From Osmia lignaria lignaria (lineage: Eukaryota; Arthropoda; Insecta; Hymenoptera; Megachilidae), in the NCBI RefSeq assembly GCF_051020975.1, contig NC_135038.1, positions 3,222,001-3,286,000 on the forward strand: DNA of 64,000 bases. The letters are read 5' to 3'. The position numbers and the translations under genes are program-made. Below, one piece after another: positions 46,376 to 58,913 of the stretch; positions within the stretch are counted from its first letter, which is position 1, and each line of letters begins with the position of its first letter. The notes under the pieces are model-generated. The model worked only from the letters and a program-made list of their open reading frames with translations, made no database searches and was not told the origin of the DNA.

Positions 46376-47320
46376 TTATTATAAAGATAACAATCAAACC
46401 CATGAAAATGATTTATCACTTAATACTACAGCGATTTCAATTTCTTATATCAAATTATTAGCATTCTTTTGTTGAAATATGTATTGATTTTGATTTTAAA
46501 AGTGATTATCTAATAAAGATAATAATTATTAATTTATCGTCTATTCCTTGTTCTAAAAATTTCCAACTTTTTAATCATGTTGTGCATTTTTTCCCTCTAA
46601 AGTGCCAAAGTATATTAATTAAAAATATTTCATTATCTATAAAATATTAATAAAAAAAATTTGCCTCGAAAATGATCGAAATTTTTGCATAGTATAATAA
46701 ACTGACTTACAAACTCGATCCCGAAATAAAATGAAAGTTGCAACAAAATATTACTGAAAAACTTCTTCAAATAAATATCCTACCCCTCATTCTTCAGAAA
46801 GATCATTCGTCCTTAAGAAATCGCAAAGTGTTTGTTAAAATTGTCAGAGAGGAAGTTTGATCGATCCTAAAGAAGGGAGGGTAGCGAAGAGCAGAATTCT
46901 ATTGAAAGAACATTTTTCCAACGATATCCCGAGTGTTCCCGGGAAAACAAGAATGGGGTCAGGGGATGTGGAGCGAAAATTGGGAGCTGGAAGCTGGTAG
47001 GGGAACGGAAAGAGAGAGAGACAGAACGTTACATCGTGGAGTGAATGTCATTTATACCGGACGATGTGGTACACATTGTTAGCCGCGATGACGGGAACAG
47101 GATCCCTGTCAGGTATTGTATATTTTTTGGATCGCGATTTAGCCGTGATGTACGGCTGCGGCTTTGCGCGTTATATTAGTCACATACGCTCGTACGTCCA
47201 TTAGGTATAGCGTTATTACGCTTACCTACGTGTGCGCGATACCACTTATCCAAAAAACGTATTCTAACCGCTGTTCAATGTGTTCTTGTCGTTAAAGAAC
47301 GATTCAAACAAATTACATTT
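46376..47320. other. Mostly AT-rich; CpG patch at the end
   Basis: 46,900-47,250 is balanced and non-repetitive (GCGCGTTATATTAGTCACAT). Confidence 0.4.
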
Positions 47321-47833
47321 ACCAATAACAAAAGTTATAACAGATTTATACTTTTCATTAGACTAGGAATCGAAAACAGTCGTCAGTTCAAAACTCAAAT
47401 TTTTCAAATTTTATTTTTATTTTTTTTTTTATTCAAAATAAGTTCCTTGATAGTTAATGTAGATACTGTAAAATTAAAAAAATATTTTAGTAAGTTTCTG
47501 CCAGGATTTTATTTGAATAATAGACATAATAATCAGTTAGGATCAAATTAAGAGGAATATTATGATGATAAAGTGTTATAATATTTTTAAGTACTCAAAA
47601 ACCAATAACAAAAGTTATAACAGATTTATACTTTTCATTAGACTAGGAATCGAAAACAGTCGTCAGTTCAAAACTCAAATTTTTCAAATTTTATTTTTAT
47701 TTCTTTTTTTATTCAAAATAAGTTCCTTGATAGTTAATGTAGATACTGTAAAATTAAAAAAATATTTTAGTAAGTTTCTGCCAGGATTTTATTTGAATAA
47801 TAGACATAATAATCAGTTAGGATCAAATTAAGA
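47321..47833. repeat. 233-bp direct duplication, period 280
   Basis: Copies 47,321-47,553 and 47,601-47,833 start ACCAATAACAAAAGTTATAA and end GATCAAATTAAGA. By eye they differ at a single base (T to C in the poly-T run at 47,703), with a 47-bp spacer between. An 89-codon frame over the second copy has no known motif. Confidence 0.9.
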
Positions 47834-48560
47834 CTCAAAATTTAACAACTTATTTTAATTTTCTTTAACTGAAGCAACGAACAGTGTGGTCTGACTGACA
47901 CAAGTGTCGAAAAATGCATAGGGCAAGAAGGAATCTCTATGGACTGTTTGATATGAAACTAAGGAAGAGATGAAATCTGTGAGATGCAAGAGGAGACAAA
48001 CAGTGCAAAATGCAACAAGACGGTCGCGACCAGAGCTAGTAAGCCTCCTTAAGTCCGTAACTCTGCCGTGATTTGTATCCTCCCTCGGTCTGTCCCTTTC
48101 CTTTGTTACGCGTATTCTCTACTCTCCCTACACGTATCCAGCTCGTCTCTCTACTGGCAGCCTACCGAGCAATTAACAAGTCCCCCTCGAGGGCTAATCC
48201 CGCTAATCCCTTGACTGATGCCCCCCCAAACCTCCTCCTGCTACCTCTCCTCTTCCACCTTCCTTCCTTCACCTTCGTACGCTGCTACGTCCGGGACATC
48301 GCCGGCTACCAGCATCTCCCACGTTCAAAGGATCCTCGGATGTCCGACGTTCAATACGGGACTTTCAACGATAACCACGGATCCTGGTCAAGCCACTTAA
48401 TCCTCGTTAGAACGAGACTCGCACTACTCGATGGTTCTTCATGACTGTTCGTGTACGTTCTTCATTGGGAACCCTTAGTTTTTGATTAGGTTTATTAGAT
48501 GGAAATTATACTTTATAAAAGAACTGATATGTACTGATGAATCTGTTGATAACATTAAGC
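47834..48560. other. Pyrimidine-rich unique region
   Basis: 48,070-48,290 is C+T-rich. The 123-codon frame (48,073-48,444) is Pro/Leu/Ser-rich and reads as composition, with no motif. Confidence 0.4.
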
Positions 48561-49064
48561 ATATCCAGACCCCAGAGCCAGAGTGTATTAAGTCAGACTT
48601 TTCAAATTTTAGAGAGCAACTCAAAGGTGCAAAGGTCTTATAATTTTGAAACTGTTAGAGACATGTACGTAATTTTTTAACGGAGATAATAAATGTATCG
48701 TTTTATTGTTTAAAAGTAAAATCGTTTACTGGAAATTGTTGCTTTTTGAAATAAAAAATAAATTGGACTTGATACCGTTTGGCTCTAAGGATGAATTTAA
48801 TATTGCTGTCTGATTTCAATTTTGTATTACCTCTTGTGACGCAATATCATAAACCTGGACGAAGTGTTACATGGGTCTGACGTATCTTTTGACGCAGTTT
48901 GGTTCGGAACAAGATATGGATTTAATATTATTTCTAAACTATTATATTAAAAACTAAACGATTTGGAATAAAATAATTTTTATCATCAGGAAGAGCGAAC
49001 AATTTGATAGCAGAAACGTGTAAAAAGTAGACTTAATGCACTCTGGCTCTGGAGTCCAGATATT
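48561..49064. repeat. Foldback/MITE with ~33-bp ends, ~500 bp
   Basis: CCAGACCCCAGAGCCAGAGT at left mirrors CACTCTGGCTCTGGAGTCCA at right, with ATAT on both outer sides. Confidence 0.74.
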
Positions 49065-49362
49065 GATTCTTTAGGACTGGTCGTCAATAGCTATGTAAAT
49101 GTATACTATATTGAAGTATGGAGAGAAAGTTAATATTATTTTTTCATTTTATTTTATTTCTTTAAATATTATATTTCTAATATATGACAATTTCCCGTTT
49201 AGAAATTTTAGTGCCATAATATCTGTGAAACACCTTTTGTAGATGTGAATCATATTCAACCATCACTGTTTAAGGCTTAAAATCTGTGGCAATAACAGAT
49301 ACAAAATGGATAGGGACTATTTATTTAGTTCTCAGACCACTATTTATCCAACGGTAATATAG

Positions 49363-49407
49363 TTAACCCTTGGACGGCGGACCATGGAGAGAGCCTTAAA
49401 GGGTTAA
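49363..49407 (-). repeat. PBM MITE copy 20, minimal 45-bp form
   Basis: TTAACCCTTGGACGGCGGAC, then CATGGAGAGAGCC, then TTAAAGGGTTAA. Almost nothing is left but one end block and both TTAA tips. Confidence 0.72.
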
Positions 49408-49606
49408 GGCAGTTTAATCTATAAGTATGCATTTAGATATAAGTGTCCCATTTTGAATTGTAAATGATGAATACCTTCGACACTATTAATACTATTGAAA
49501 AATGGTTTAGATGAAAGTTGAATGATTTTTACAAAGGTATAATTTAGGGTAATTAGTACATTTTGCTAGGTGCACATATACAAATCAAGTTTTCTTTATA
49601 CATATA

Positions 49607-50007
49607 CAGGGTGTCCCAATTTTAACCGATCAAACTGAACCAGTATGTTTTATCAGTAAAAATAGGAAAAAAATGTTATATAAACATAGGTCTGAAAACG
49701 CTTTATAAAAAAGTTATAGCCTAAACTTAATAGCGAGAATTGTTGGTACATCGGAATGTAACAGTAAGTCGAAGGCATTAATGAAATCTATTATGATTAC
49801 TTTTATTTATGTTTACTATTGGGAATAGTTGAACGTGATAATGCAGAGATCGAATTGTGTAAATATCTGTACTGTTATGATGATTTATAGGCTAATTAAG
49901 CTTTTTTATAAAGTGTTTTTAGATCTATGTTTATATAACATTTTCTTCCTATTTTTATTCATAGAACATACTGGTTCAGTTTGATTGGTCAAAACTGGGA
50001 CACCCTG
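49607..50007. mobile_element. Mariner-type MITE with TA duplication
   Basis: 401 bp, ends CAGGGTGTCCCAATTTTAAC and GGTCAAAACTGGGACACCCT plus G, with TA on both outer sides. The inverted similarity runs about 100 bp inwards (AACTGAACCAGTATG; TATATAAACATAGRTCT). No transposase. Its tip resembles that of the DD41D core (CAGGGTG), so it may be a mobilised relative. Confidence 0.83.
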
Positions 50008-51280
50008 TATGTATAAAATCAATATTTTTGTATAGATCATCAACTTCCATAAAATTATAGATACAGATTACATTGTGATCATGTAAATGTAATTTCATTC
50101 TCGATTAAAAGAATTTGTAATAAAATTCTATTCCTTTTTTATATTGACAAAATTTTACTTAATTTAATAATAACTTGTAAATTAAATAATATACCAAATT
50201 TATGCTTATTCATTTATAAAAAGAAACATAGTTTTAATAAAATGAAAAAATAGAAGTACAGAGAACTCCCCTTATTTTGAAAAAGGTGCCGGTTATGGTT
50301 TCAGCTCGATCAACATGGACACTCATCATTCTACGTTAATATCCTTCCGCCACAAAGCCATTTGAAACATACCCTTAAGGGCAAGGATTATACGAAGAAC
50401 CTTAGAAAAATCACTTATCGGCTTCGGTTGGGGTTTACGAGATTTAGTGCTATTCGAGTAGAGACTTCTAATGGGAAAATTAACGCTCCCCCATTTTTTC
50501 ATTATACCAATCACATCACTTAAATAATTTCGCTGAAAGTTATACCTATGTATGTTTATAAGTACCCATTAACCCTTGAATGATATGAAACACAAAATTC
50601 AATTAAAATTGGGGCTCTTTCCATGGTCCACCACTCAAGAGTTAAAAATATAATGTTATTGACCTTTTACGATTAAATTTTTGTTTATTCTGTAATATTA
50701 TTGATTGTTTTAACAGCTCTTGTTTTATTATTTATATGCTTGGTCCTTTTATCGTAAAGAAGACCATTAACAGATTTCCCAAATACGGATTAATTTTTAT
50801 TTTCAATAAATAAAATATATTTTTTAATAAATACCTGCCATTGAACCTGAAGAATAATTTTTGAATTTAAGCTTTGAAGAAAAGAGTGAAGTAGTGGCAA
50901 TTTACAAAAGAGATGTGAATATACACCATAGTACGTCTGTAAAGCGATTAAATGCACAATGGAGAATGATTAATTCTTCCAACACGAGAAAGAATATTTT
51001 TTTCTTATAATCATAAAGTAATTGACACGATCCTTTTCAGAGGACACTTCAATGCTTTCATTTCCGAAAACGATGACTTACAGCGGTACTGCAATTTTTT
51101 GTTGATGCTGGTAATTTTGCATGATAGTACACTGACTTATTCAATAGCAGCATTCATGTACGAATTTAATGAAAAGTAGTTGCACAAATAGAATTATTAA
51201 AATTGAACCAATAGAGATTTGGTCATTAATCATTAATTTAATATTCAATTAAAATATGAAAATTTAAATGTAGTCATATA
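50008..51280. other. No feature seen besides a PBM copy
   Basis: AT-rich; 50,260-50,520 a little more balanced. Confidence 0.5.
50569..50645 (+). repeat. PBM MITE copy 21, 77-bp form
   Basis: TTAACCCTTGAATGATATGA joins directly to the last third of the family; the right TTAA is present. Confidence 0.7.
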
Positions 51281-51392
51281 AAAGGGAAATTAATAATTTC
51301 CAGTTTTCATTTATTATTAAGTTATCCCATTGTAAAAGAGGGAAATTAATAATTTCCAGTTTTTATTTATTATTATGTTATTCCATTGTAAC
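51281..51392. repeat. 56-bp tandem repeat, two units
   Basis: GGGAAATTAATAATTTCCAG recurs 56 bp later, with TTATTATTAAGTTATCCCAT and TTATTATTATGTTATTCCAT. Confidence 0.82.
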
Positions 51393-51508
51393 TCAAATTT
51401 ACTATTTTCTCAAAAAAACATTTAAATTGTAATGCCAAATTCAATAGAAAGCCGATTATTTAATAAAAATACCACTTATTTTTTAACTTATCAAGGTAAT
51501 CTAACATC

Positions 51509-51691
51509 TTAACCCTTGAACAACGGAAACTAGGTCAATAGAGATCCAAATTTATTAAAGCGAAAGAGTTTCATATGTTGGAAGAACAATTTTCAAAGGA
51601 AGAGTATCAAATTTAGGAAGTAGAAATAATATGAGATACGCAATTAAATTGAAATTTGGGTTCACTCGATGTCCCGTCAATCGAAAGTTAA
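51509..51691 (+). repeat. PBM MITE copy 22
   Basis: TTAACCCTTGAACAACGGAA at left. The right end is worn (GTCCCGTCAATCGAAAGTTAA). Confidence 0.7.
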
Positions 51692-52684
51692 ATATTAACG
51701 TTTATCTTAAAATGAAAAAGTGAGGCACTTAGAACCGAAGAGATACAAGTGATATTTTTAAAAATCTTTGAAAAATTTTTTAATAATAATTAAATAAAAA
51801 TTAATAAAATAATACAAATTAAAAGTGTCAGTTGCATCCCTTTAATTTGAAAAAATAAAAAATTTCATTAACACTTGATTTTCAAGAAACAATTTTTCTC
51901 AGATATTCTTATTTTTCAAATAATTAAAATAAAAAATAATAAAGGAAAAATCGTAATATTGTAATTAATGTTAAGATCACGGTCACCCCAAAATAAAAAA
52001 AATTGTATCAACGATAAAGAGCCAGGTTACCCCGGAAAGAAGTAGGGAGGTAAAATATCCTGAAGGCAATCAGCTGGAAGCAATAACGATGATTTATAGC
52101 AAACAGCTAGCAGCTAGGTGTTTACAGGCGTTTGTGTCGCCACGTAAGAAGAACTGAGGTATACACGAGGTGAAACGGTTTCGTGAAGGTACAAAGCGTT
52201 TCAAGTTCGCAGCCAAGTTATTTACGCCTCATATCGTTCAGTTTGACGAATATAAATGTCTGCGATCACAGATTTACGACCATTGGTCTACCCCTTGTTC
52301 GACCTAACACTACCGGATCGCCTTTTAATGTTAATATCTGTATTAGGACTGGATGTATGATGGCTTTAAAAGATAAAAATCAAGATAAGGTATTATTATC
52401 CACTGCCTTTAAATAAAGTTAATAAATATTGTCATTTTATAAATTAGCAATAATTAAATATCAACACCCTCGCCCATATGCGGATGGTGTTTGGATTTCG
52501 ATAGGAATCTATTTGTATTATGAGGAATTTAAAAAAATGAGAGTTTCCTATTTTCTTTTTTATTGTTTCAATTGATTATAGTTAAAGTTTGGGGACAGAA
52601 AATTATTGATCTTTTTGTTTACCATTTGTTAGAATTTGATACGTAGAGTCCAAAAATGTAATTCCTAAAATTATAGGTATTTTA
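51692..52684. other. No feature seen
   Basis: A balanced patch at 52,020-52,340 with a 77-codon frame that I do not recognise. Confidence 0.45.
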
Positions 52685-52800
52685 TAGGTTAGAATCAGGC
52701 CATATTGCTTTTACCCGTAATCTGATTGGTCCATGACCAACCTAACATACCTAACCTAACCTAACCTAACATGTGCAAAGCATATCTAGAGATATATTTG
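52685..52800. repeat. Family L, half copy with CCTAA run
   Basis: CCGTAATCTGATTGGTCCAT followed by about four CCTAA units near 52,750-52,770 and ACATGTGCAAAGC. The left TIR is worn and no right TIR is visible. Confidence 0.6.
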
Positions 52801-52916
52801 AATTCCTGGATTCCTTAAGTTAAGACTTGCATTTTTGGATTGTATTCATTGAAGTTTCTATTTAATGGCAAAAAATGTCAATAATTTTGTGTTCCATCTA
52901 GTCAAGTTTAGCTTCT

Positions 52917-52988
52917 ATAAAAATAATATAACATACAAAATTATATTAAAATTGGAACTCTGTTCATGATCCGTCGTCCGAGATTTAA
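52917..52988 (+). repeat. PBM MITE copy 23, right third only
   Basis: AATTGGAACTCTGTTCATGA followed by TCCGTCGTCCGAGATTTAA. Confidence 0.58.
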
Positions 52989-54882
52989 CACACAAAAAAC
53001 ACCACACACACCAGATAACATTTAATATTAATTACCTAATACATTTAATCCTAAAACGACCAAGAAAAGAATGAGTTCACTAGTTAAGAAATATTAAAAA
53101 ATATATCACTTTCCGGAAAATAAAAATTTTTAAAGTTTTGCAAAATATTTTATTATTTTTACTTATATCTTCAAGATTAGTTCTGAAGAAGTAATTTTGG
53201 TTTAGTAAAAATATTATTAAAAAATGAATTATTAAGTATGAGGCTCAGTCTTTCTATACTTAAATTATTCAATATAAAATTAAAATTATGAACTTTTCTA
53301 AATAAATAATGAATGAAATTTTTATTATAATGAAACATTCTAAAGAGCTTATTAGAAAATTCTATAGTTTGATATTCAATCCTCACTTCAATCCTCATAA
53401 ACACTTTAATCATTCACAGTATTTATGATACGGATGGAATGTATACGCGACGAGAGTCCTCACACTTGCAAACAGCACGATTTTATCATGGCATTTTCTA
53501 CCTACTGAATAACACCGGTACTATAAACTATAAACCCTGACTGGACCTCAATAACGATAGCGAACAGAGTCTAATAAAAGTGATAAAAGGAGACACTCGG
53601 CATGCCTTCGACTCAAGCATGGAAAAGAAAGACATCGTAAGAGGTGCTCTCCGATCGGACAATACCCAAAGGAGGATCTTCTCCTCCTGCTCCTGTTTTC
53701 ATCCTCGACTCTTGCTTTGTCAATTCTTCGACGTTTTACAACCTTGCTTGTAAAGATTCCTGTAGATGACTCGATTTAGGCCCCGTACAGACTTTAGATT
53801 TTGTATGATTGACGTGTGATTCAGCAGACAAAAACTGCGATTATACTACGTTTATTACAATCTCGCTTAAATTTCGCTTAATAGATATGATTATAATACA
53901 GAAATAAAATTTAAAAATAATAAATTTTTTTCATAATTAATATAAAAATCATTTATTTCAAAAGATCGAAGAATAAATTAAAATTGGGGCTCTCTCCATG
54001 GTCCGTTGTCCGAGTGTTAATAAATAATTGCAGAAGTAAAAATTAAAAAAAAAAAAACGTTTTTTTAGGAAGAATGAATAAAAAAAACAAAATTAAATAT
54101 AATTTAATACAACAAAAATTATAGAATAATTTATTTTGATTGATATAAGAATAATTAAGTTAAAAAACGATTGAAGAGTTAAAAATTCTAAAGATACACA
54201 TTTTTCTATGAAATGATGTTAAGGGAAAAAATCGTTTGCAGATCCATATAATCAGTATATAAAGCTCTGTAAGAAATACATACTATGAAAATAAAAATTA
54301 ATAATTAGCCAGTGCAGTTAAACCTGATGTTTAATATTCTGATATTTTATGGGAGCTTTATGTTCCCATTGTTATTTACTATTACACAGGACTGTAATTA
54401 ATACAATTACTTAAAAAAATTAATTGTAATTTAAAATTTAGCAAAAGTGGATAAATCTTGCAAGTCTCCTGAGCAATTACAAAAATAGTGCAAGTTTATT
54501 AACTTTAAAGTTTCAATGATCTCTGGAAGAATATTGATACCGTCATTGAGTAAACCTGTTCTTTTTTACTACTCTCGAGTCAGGGAGATATAGACAAGTA
54601 TTCCGTTTATTAAAGTAATATCCATTTTCCATTAGGATCTTATGATGATAGAAGTATATATAAGTATAATCAAGAGATATAATAGTCAAATAGAAATGTT
54701 GGTTTATAAATATAAATTGAAAGAGACGATAGTGCATCACTTCTTCGCGTAGACCGTTCACATTTTATGAATTTAAATAAATGTACAATTTAAAAAAAAA
54801 TACAAGGTAGAAACGAACAGAATCAACTCTTTTTATACTATAAAAGGGTGAATGTAATTCTAAAACAACTCGGATTTTATAC
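52989..54882. other. No gene seen
   Basis: AT-rich except 53,440-53,830, which is balanced and includes TTCTCCTCCTGCTCCTGTTT. One short PBM remnant lies inside. Confidence 0.45.
53963..54020 (+). repeat. PBM MITE copy 24, right end only
   Basis: GGGGCTCTCTCCATGGTCCG then TTGTCCGAGTGTTAA. Confidence 0.6.
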
Positions 54883-55265
54883 AGCAAATTAATTTAAAAT
54901 AAACCCAGTCCTCATATAAGCTGCTATGGACACAAAATCAATCAAATAAATTATTCTGCAATTAAATAAAATAATTCCAATAGCAAGAATGTAAAATATA
55001 ATTTGCTATAAATAATTGTTGTCAGTATCAATTTTCTTTAACCAATATAATTTTGTTAAAATGATAATATTTAGAATAATAATTCTAAAGCTAAAATAGT
55101 GTTTATACAATCTATTACAGATACAAAACCAGTGGACTAGAACTTTTCACAATTAAATAAAATAATTTTAATAATAATTAATATGAAATATAATTTGCCA
55201 TGAAATATAATAACCTTCAATTCTCCCCATATTGCAAGAATCAATCTTAAAATTATTCATACTTT

Positions 55266-55560
55266 ATATTGCAAATTAATTTAAACTTACCCATACAAGC
55301 TGTTTACAATTCAAAATCAATAAAATCTACCATTTCTATTGAAATTAATATCGAAAGAACATCAAGAAAGAGCTTTTACGATAAATGAAATATAATCTCA
55401 AAATAATTTACATTTTATATTGCAAATTCATTTAAACTAAACACAAGAATCGTACTAGCTATTGTCACTATAGATAAAATTAACGAATCGTGTTATTTCT
55501 ATTAAGATCAATATTGAAAGATCATCAAGAAAGAGATGTCATGATAAATGGAAAATGTAC
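55266..55560. repeat. ~151-bp tandem repeat
   Basis: ATATTGCAAATTAATTTAAA at 55,266 recurs as ATATTGCAAATTCATTTAAA at 55,417, and AAGAACATCAAGAAAGAG as AAGATCATCAAGAAAGAG. Weaker related units reach back to about 54,885. Confidence 0.72.
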
Positions 55561-56049
55561 ACACGTATTTTGTGCAACGTGTTTTCAATTATATAGCTAG
55601 CTTTGGTGCGTCAAAGTTATGGTTATTGAGACAAAACGATCACCGATGCAGGTACACGGGGAGGCTCAGAATAGGGTGACCGCAGTGAATCGGCAGCAGA
55701 TGGCCGGCATCAACGTTGGCAAATTGTAAATTAACGGGACATCAGTCCACTTTTGTCCCCCGTCCCTCCCTCTGCGACAAGCTCATGGTCAAGTTTGCCA
55801 ATAAGAGACGCGTCCATCCTACCCTCGCCACTTTTTGCCAGTTTTCAATCTTTTTCTACAAGAGCACAATGACTCGTTCGCGTTCCCACTCACGGGCAAT
55901 GTTACCGAGACATGATCAAGAAAGTTTGACAAGACAATGCGGGAACATCCGAGAAGTTCAAACTGTTGTTAGGTAACAAAGTCTGGTGACAGATATCAAT
56001 AGCGTTTCTTTTTTTGAAGGTTTGCCAAAGATGAATGGTACTAGAGGGA
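55561..56049. other. CpG-bearing unique region
   Basis: 55,640-55,970 is balanced; an 86-codon frame there has no motif. Confidence 0.4.
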
Positions 56050-56450
56050 GTGAATTTGGAAAATTTGGAAATTTGAAAAAACTTCGAGAGTTTGAAAAAC
56101 TTCGTAAATTTGGAAAATTTAGAGAATTTGGGACACTTGGAAAACTTAAAATATACGAGAAATTAAAAGAATTTGGAACACTTGGGAAACGCAGAAAAAT
56201 TGAGAAATTTTGAAAATTGGAAACACTTGGAAAATTCGAAAAATGAAGAAAATATGGGAAATTGAAAAATGTAAAAAATTTAGCAGACTTGGAAATTTAA
56301 AAATGTGGAAATTTGGAAAATCGGAAAAATAACAACGTTGGAAAGTTTAAAGAATTTTGAAAACTCTGAAAATTTACAAAATTTAAATCCAGGAATTCAG
56401 GAAGCTTAGAAAATTGGAAAAAGCTGAAGAACTCGGAAAATTTAAGTCAT
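56050..56450. repeat. Short-period (about 9 bp) A/G/T-rich repeat
   Basis: AATTTGGAAAA, ACTTGGAAAA and CTTCGTAAATTTGG variants repeat every 9-11 bp over 400 bp. One frame (55,986-56,213) reads as repeated KFG/KLREFEKL-type units, but composition alone explains it. Confidence 0.72.
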
Positions 56451-57308
56451 AGGAGTTCTACTCTTTTCTAAATTTTCATAACACTCTTGTATAAATCACA
56501 TTTTTAATATTAAATATTAAGACGAATTTTTTGTATTTTTAAATTTTCAAAATTTCAGGTACTGAAACAATGCTAATTTTTTCCACAGTAGCATTCAACG
56601 CATTTAATAAGTACTTGCTCTTTTCCTCTTTTGTTTTAAAGTTGATCATATAAAGTCAAAGGTAACAGAGAAACATTGTAAACGTTTATACATACATACA
56701 CATACCATGGTATGAATGCACAAACAGTAGATGGAGTAATGCTCTTCTCATTCCCACCTTTCTCTTTGTTACCCTTTCGTAACCTACCACCTTCACCCCT
56801 TTTCACGTCTGTACATCGATAACACCTGATAATAGGTGGGCAGAGTTTTCAACACATGTTTACTATCTCTACATACAAACTGCACAAATGTGTTTACGTA
56901 ACAAGGCACCAAGAGGCGACGAAATGAAACAAATATGTCTGAGGGAAATTGTTAAAAGAAATTAATTAGAAAACGATACTTGCATCATTGATACGTATTA
57001 GTTTTGGATTCCAAATGACGAGAGTGTAATTTGGTAAGCTACCATGAAAGATGATACTTATAATAGCAGAAAAAAAGATTTTTCGAAAGCCACCTTTTGC
57101 ACAATAGACAGTTTTTGAAAAACGGAGATTATTAAGCAATTTTTCTTTACATACTTTTAGTAGAAATATTAAAAATAGACAATTACTATTATTCTGAGTC
57201 AAATTTTATTTTGGGCACACAATTGACTTTTTTGTAAATGTTTTTATCGTGTTCGACGAAGAAAATTAAAAAATGCAAGTTTTATCTTTAGAAATCCATT
57301 GAACTTCC
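56451..57308. other. No feature seen
   Basis: AT-rich with a C+T patch at 56,740-56,810. Confidence 0.5.
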
Positions 57309-57405
57309 TAGCGTTCTTTTGAGGTTAGTTCGACGCCATATTGATTTATACCTATAATTTGATTGGTCCGCGCAGCCAAGATAACCTAACCTAACACGTG
57401 CTATT
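57309..57405. repeat. Family L, half copy
   Basis: CTTTTGAGGTTAGTTCGACG then ATTTGATTGGTCCGCGCAGC and AACCTAACCTAACACGTGC. Confidence 0.62.
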
Positions 57406-57664
57406 ACAAGAAAAAACTTTGTATCAAGTATTTATGATTAATACTTGAAGAGGATGACTAATACCAGAATAATAATCAAAGGGTTAAATAAATAAAAAAA
57501 AATGTATTGTATTGTTTTCTTATGATCGAATAAAATAATGATGAGTTAAATTCTATATTTTAATAACAACATATGTTGTGTAAAATCTTGTGAATTTATT
57601 ATTCTTTTGTGGTGCTTACCCTACTATTACATCCTTGTTTGATTTTCAAAACATTTGAATGTTA

Positions 57665-57700
57665 TTAACCCTCGGACCATCGAGAGAGCCCTAATCTCAT
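57665..57700 (-). repeat. PBM MITE copy 25, end fragment
   Basis: TTAACCCTCGGACCATCGAG; it lacks the GGCGGA step. Confidence 0.5.
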
Positions 57701-58913
57701 AATCGTATGATTAGTAAAAGAATGCAAGAGGAAATAATGCAAGATCCTAATTTAAAATCTTACATTTGAAAATTAATCAATCTTTAATAATTACAATGTA
57801 AGTATGACCTTTTCTACTATGGCAGTGCACCTATTAATACCAAAATTTTAATACTATCACCAGCCAACCTAATTGTATGATTTTAATTTTAATCGAAGAA
57901 TTAGAACCAAAGTACAGTAGAGATACATACATACAAATATAGAAGAGGTACGTTGGTAATGGAAAGATCAAGAGGAGCGTTTGAAGAAAAAGAAGAGGAA
58001 GCTCGGTCGATTTGGTAGATCCTGAGGGTCTGTGGTGAGCCACGACGAGGTGCTCAGAAACAAATCGACCGGGTCCAGGGAGAGGAGGAAGTTTACGATA
58101 TCCAGAGAGGCCACTTTTTCTTCGTCCTTCGCCACGCTTTGCATGCCTTTCTGTGGAAGGTGAGAGAGAACCACGGACGGGATAAAAAGGTGAAACAAAA
58201 AGCCGATTATGTAACCCGCGGGATGAAATACGGGTGTTGGCAGCGGGGGCAGAGCCTCGGCCCCGACACAATAGGGTAATTTTCACGCGAGATTTGGGAG
58301 GCGATTTCGCGAGAGAAGGAGCCTCGACAGCGACACCATCTTCCCACCCACCAGACTGTCCTTTTTCCCACCTCCGACTCCTCTTTCTTTCTTTCTTTCT
58401 TTCTTTCTTCCTCGATAAGCCGTCTCTCAGTTACCAACCCTCCTTTTCCCTACCCCTCTTCTCGCAACCCCTCGAGGGTCCATGCGCATGAGATACGACC
58501 GTCGGGGCTATTTCAATGTACCGACGCGTTTGTTATTTCTACCAGTTTGTTATTCAGAACCAGGAACACGAGTCTCCACGACAAATAGCCATCCTTCTTC
58601 TTCCTCTTCTTCTATGTCCCACCCCTTTCCCACCGTTGTCGTACTTCACTTCACCTACCACCTTATGCCAAAACGTTCCAACGAATAGCATATGCTCTAA
58701 CATTTCTTTTCTTCTGTCTATGCAATTCATCCCCCTCGCTTTCAACACTTTCTTGTTTCTTTTATACTTCCTGTGATATTTAAAAGGACGTTCTAGTTGT
58801 GTAACAGACATTTTTTGGTTATTTCTTTTTCTTAAGGGTGGGTTTTGGAATTTTTGAATTCAGTTTTAAGGTGAGATTTAGATTGGTGGATTTTGAAGTA
58901 TAGACTATATACA
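57701..58913. other. Unique region with strand-asymmetric blocks
   Basis: 57,960-58,170 leans to purines and 58,335-58,475 to pyrimidines. Many overlapping frames on both strands (up to 150 codons at 57,834-58,286) mirror this bias and carry no motif. Confidence 0.4.
58382..58409. repeat. (CTTT)n microsatellite
   Basis: About seven TTTC units within a longer pyrimidine tract. Confidence 0.93.

Noticed and set aside
47321..47833. LTR pair of a miniature retroelement
   Set aside because: The direct repeats lack TG...CA tips and a target duplication; a simple duplication is the better reading.
52745..52772. Interstitial telomere scar
   Set aside because: The CCTAA run sits at a fixed place in family L copies, so it is element sequence.
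57834..58491. Frames of 76-150 codons around 58 kb
   Set aside because: Mutually overlapping on both strands in strand-biased sequence; no domain or splice support.
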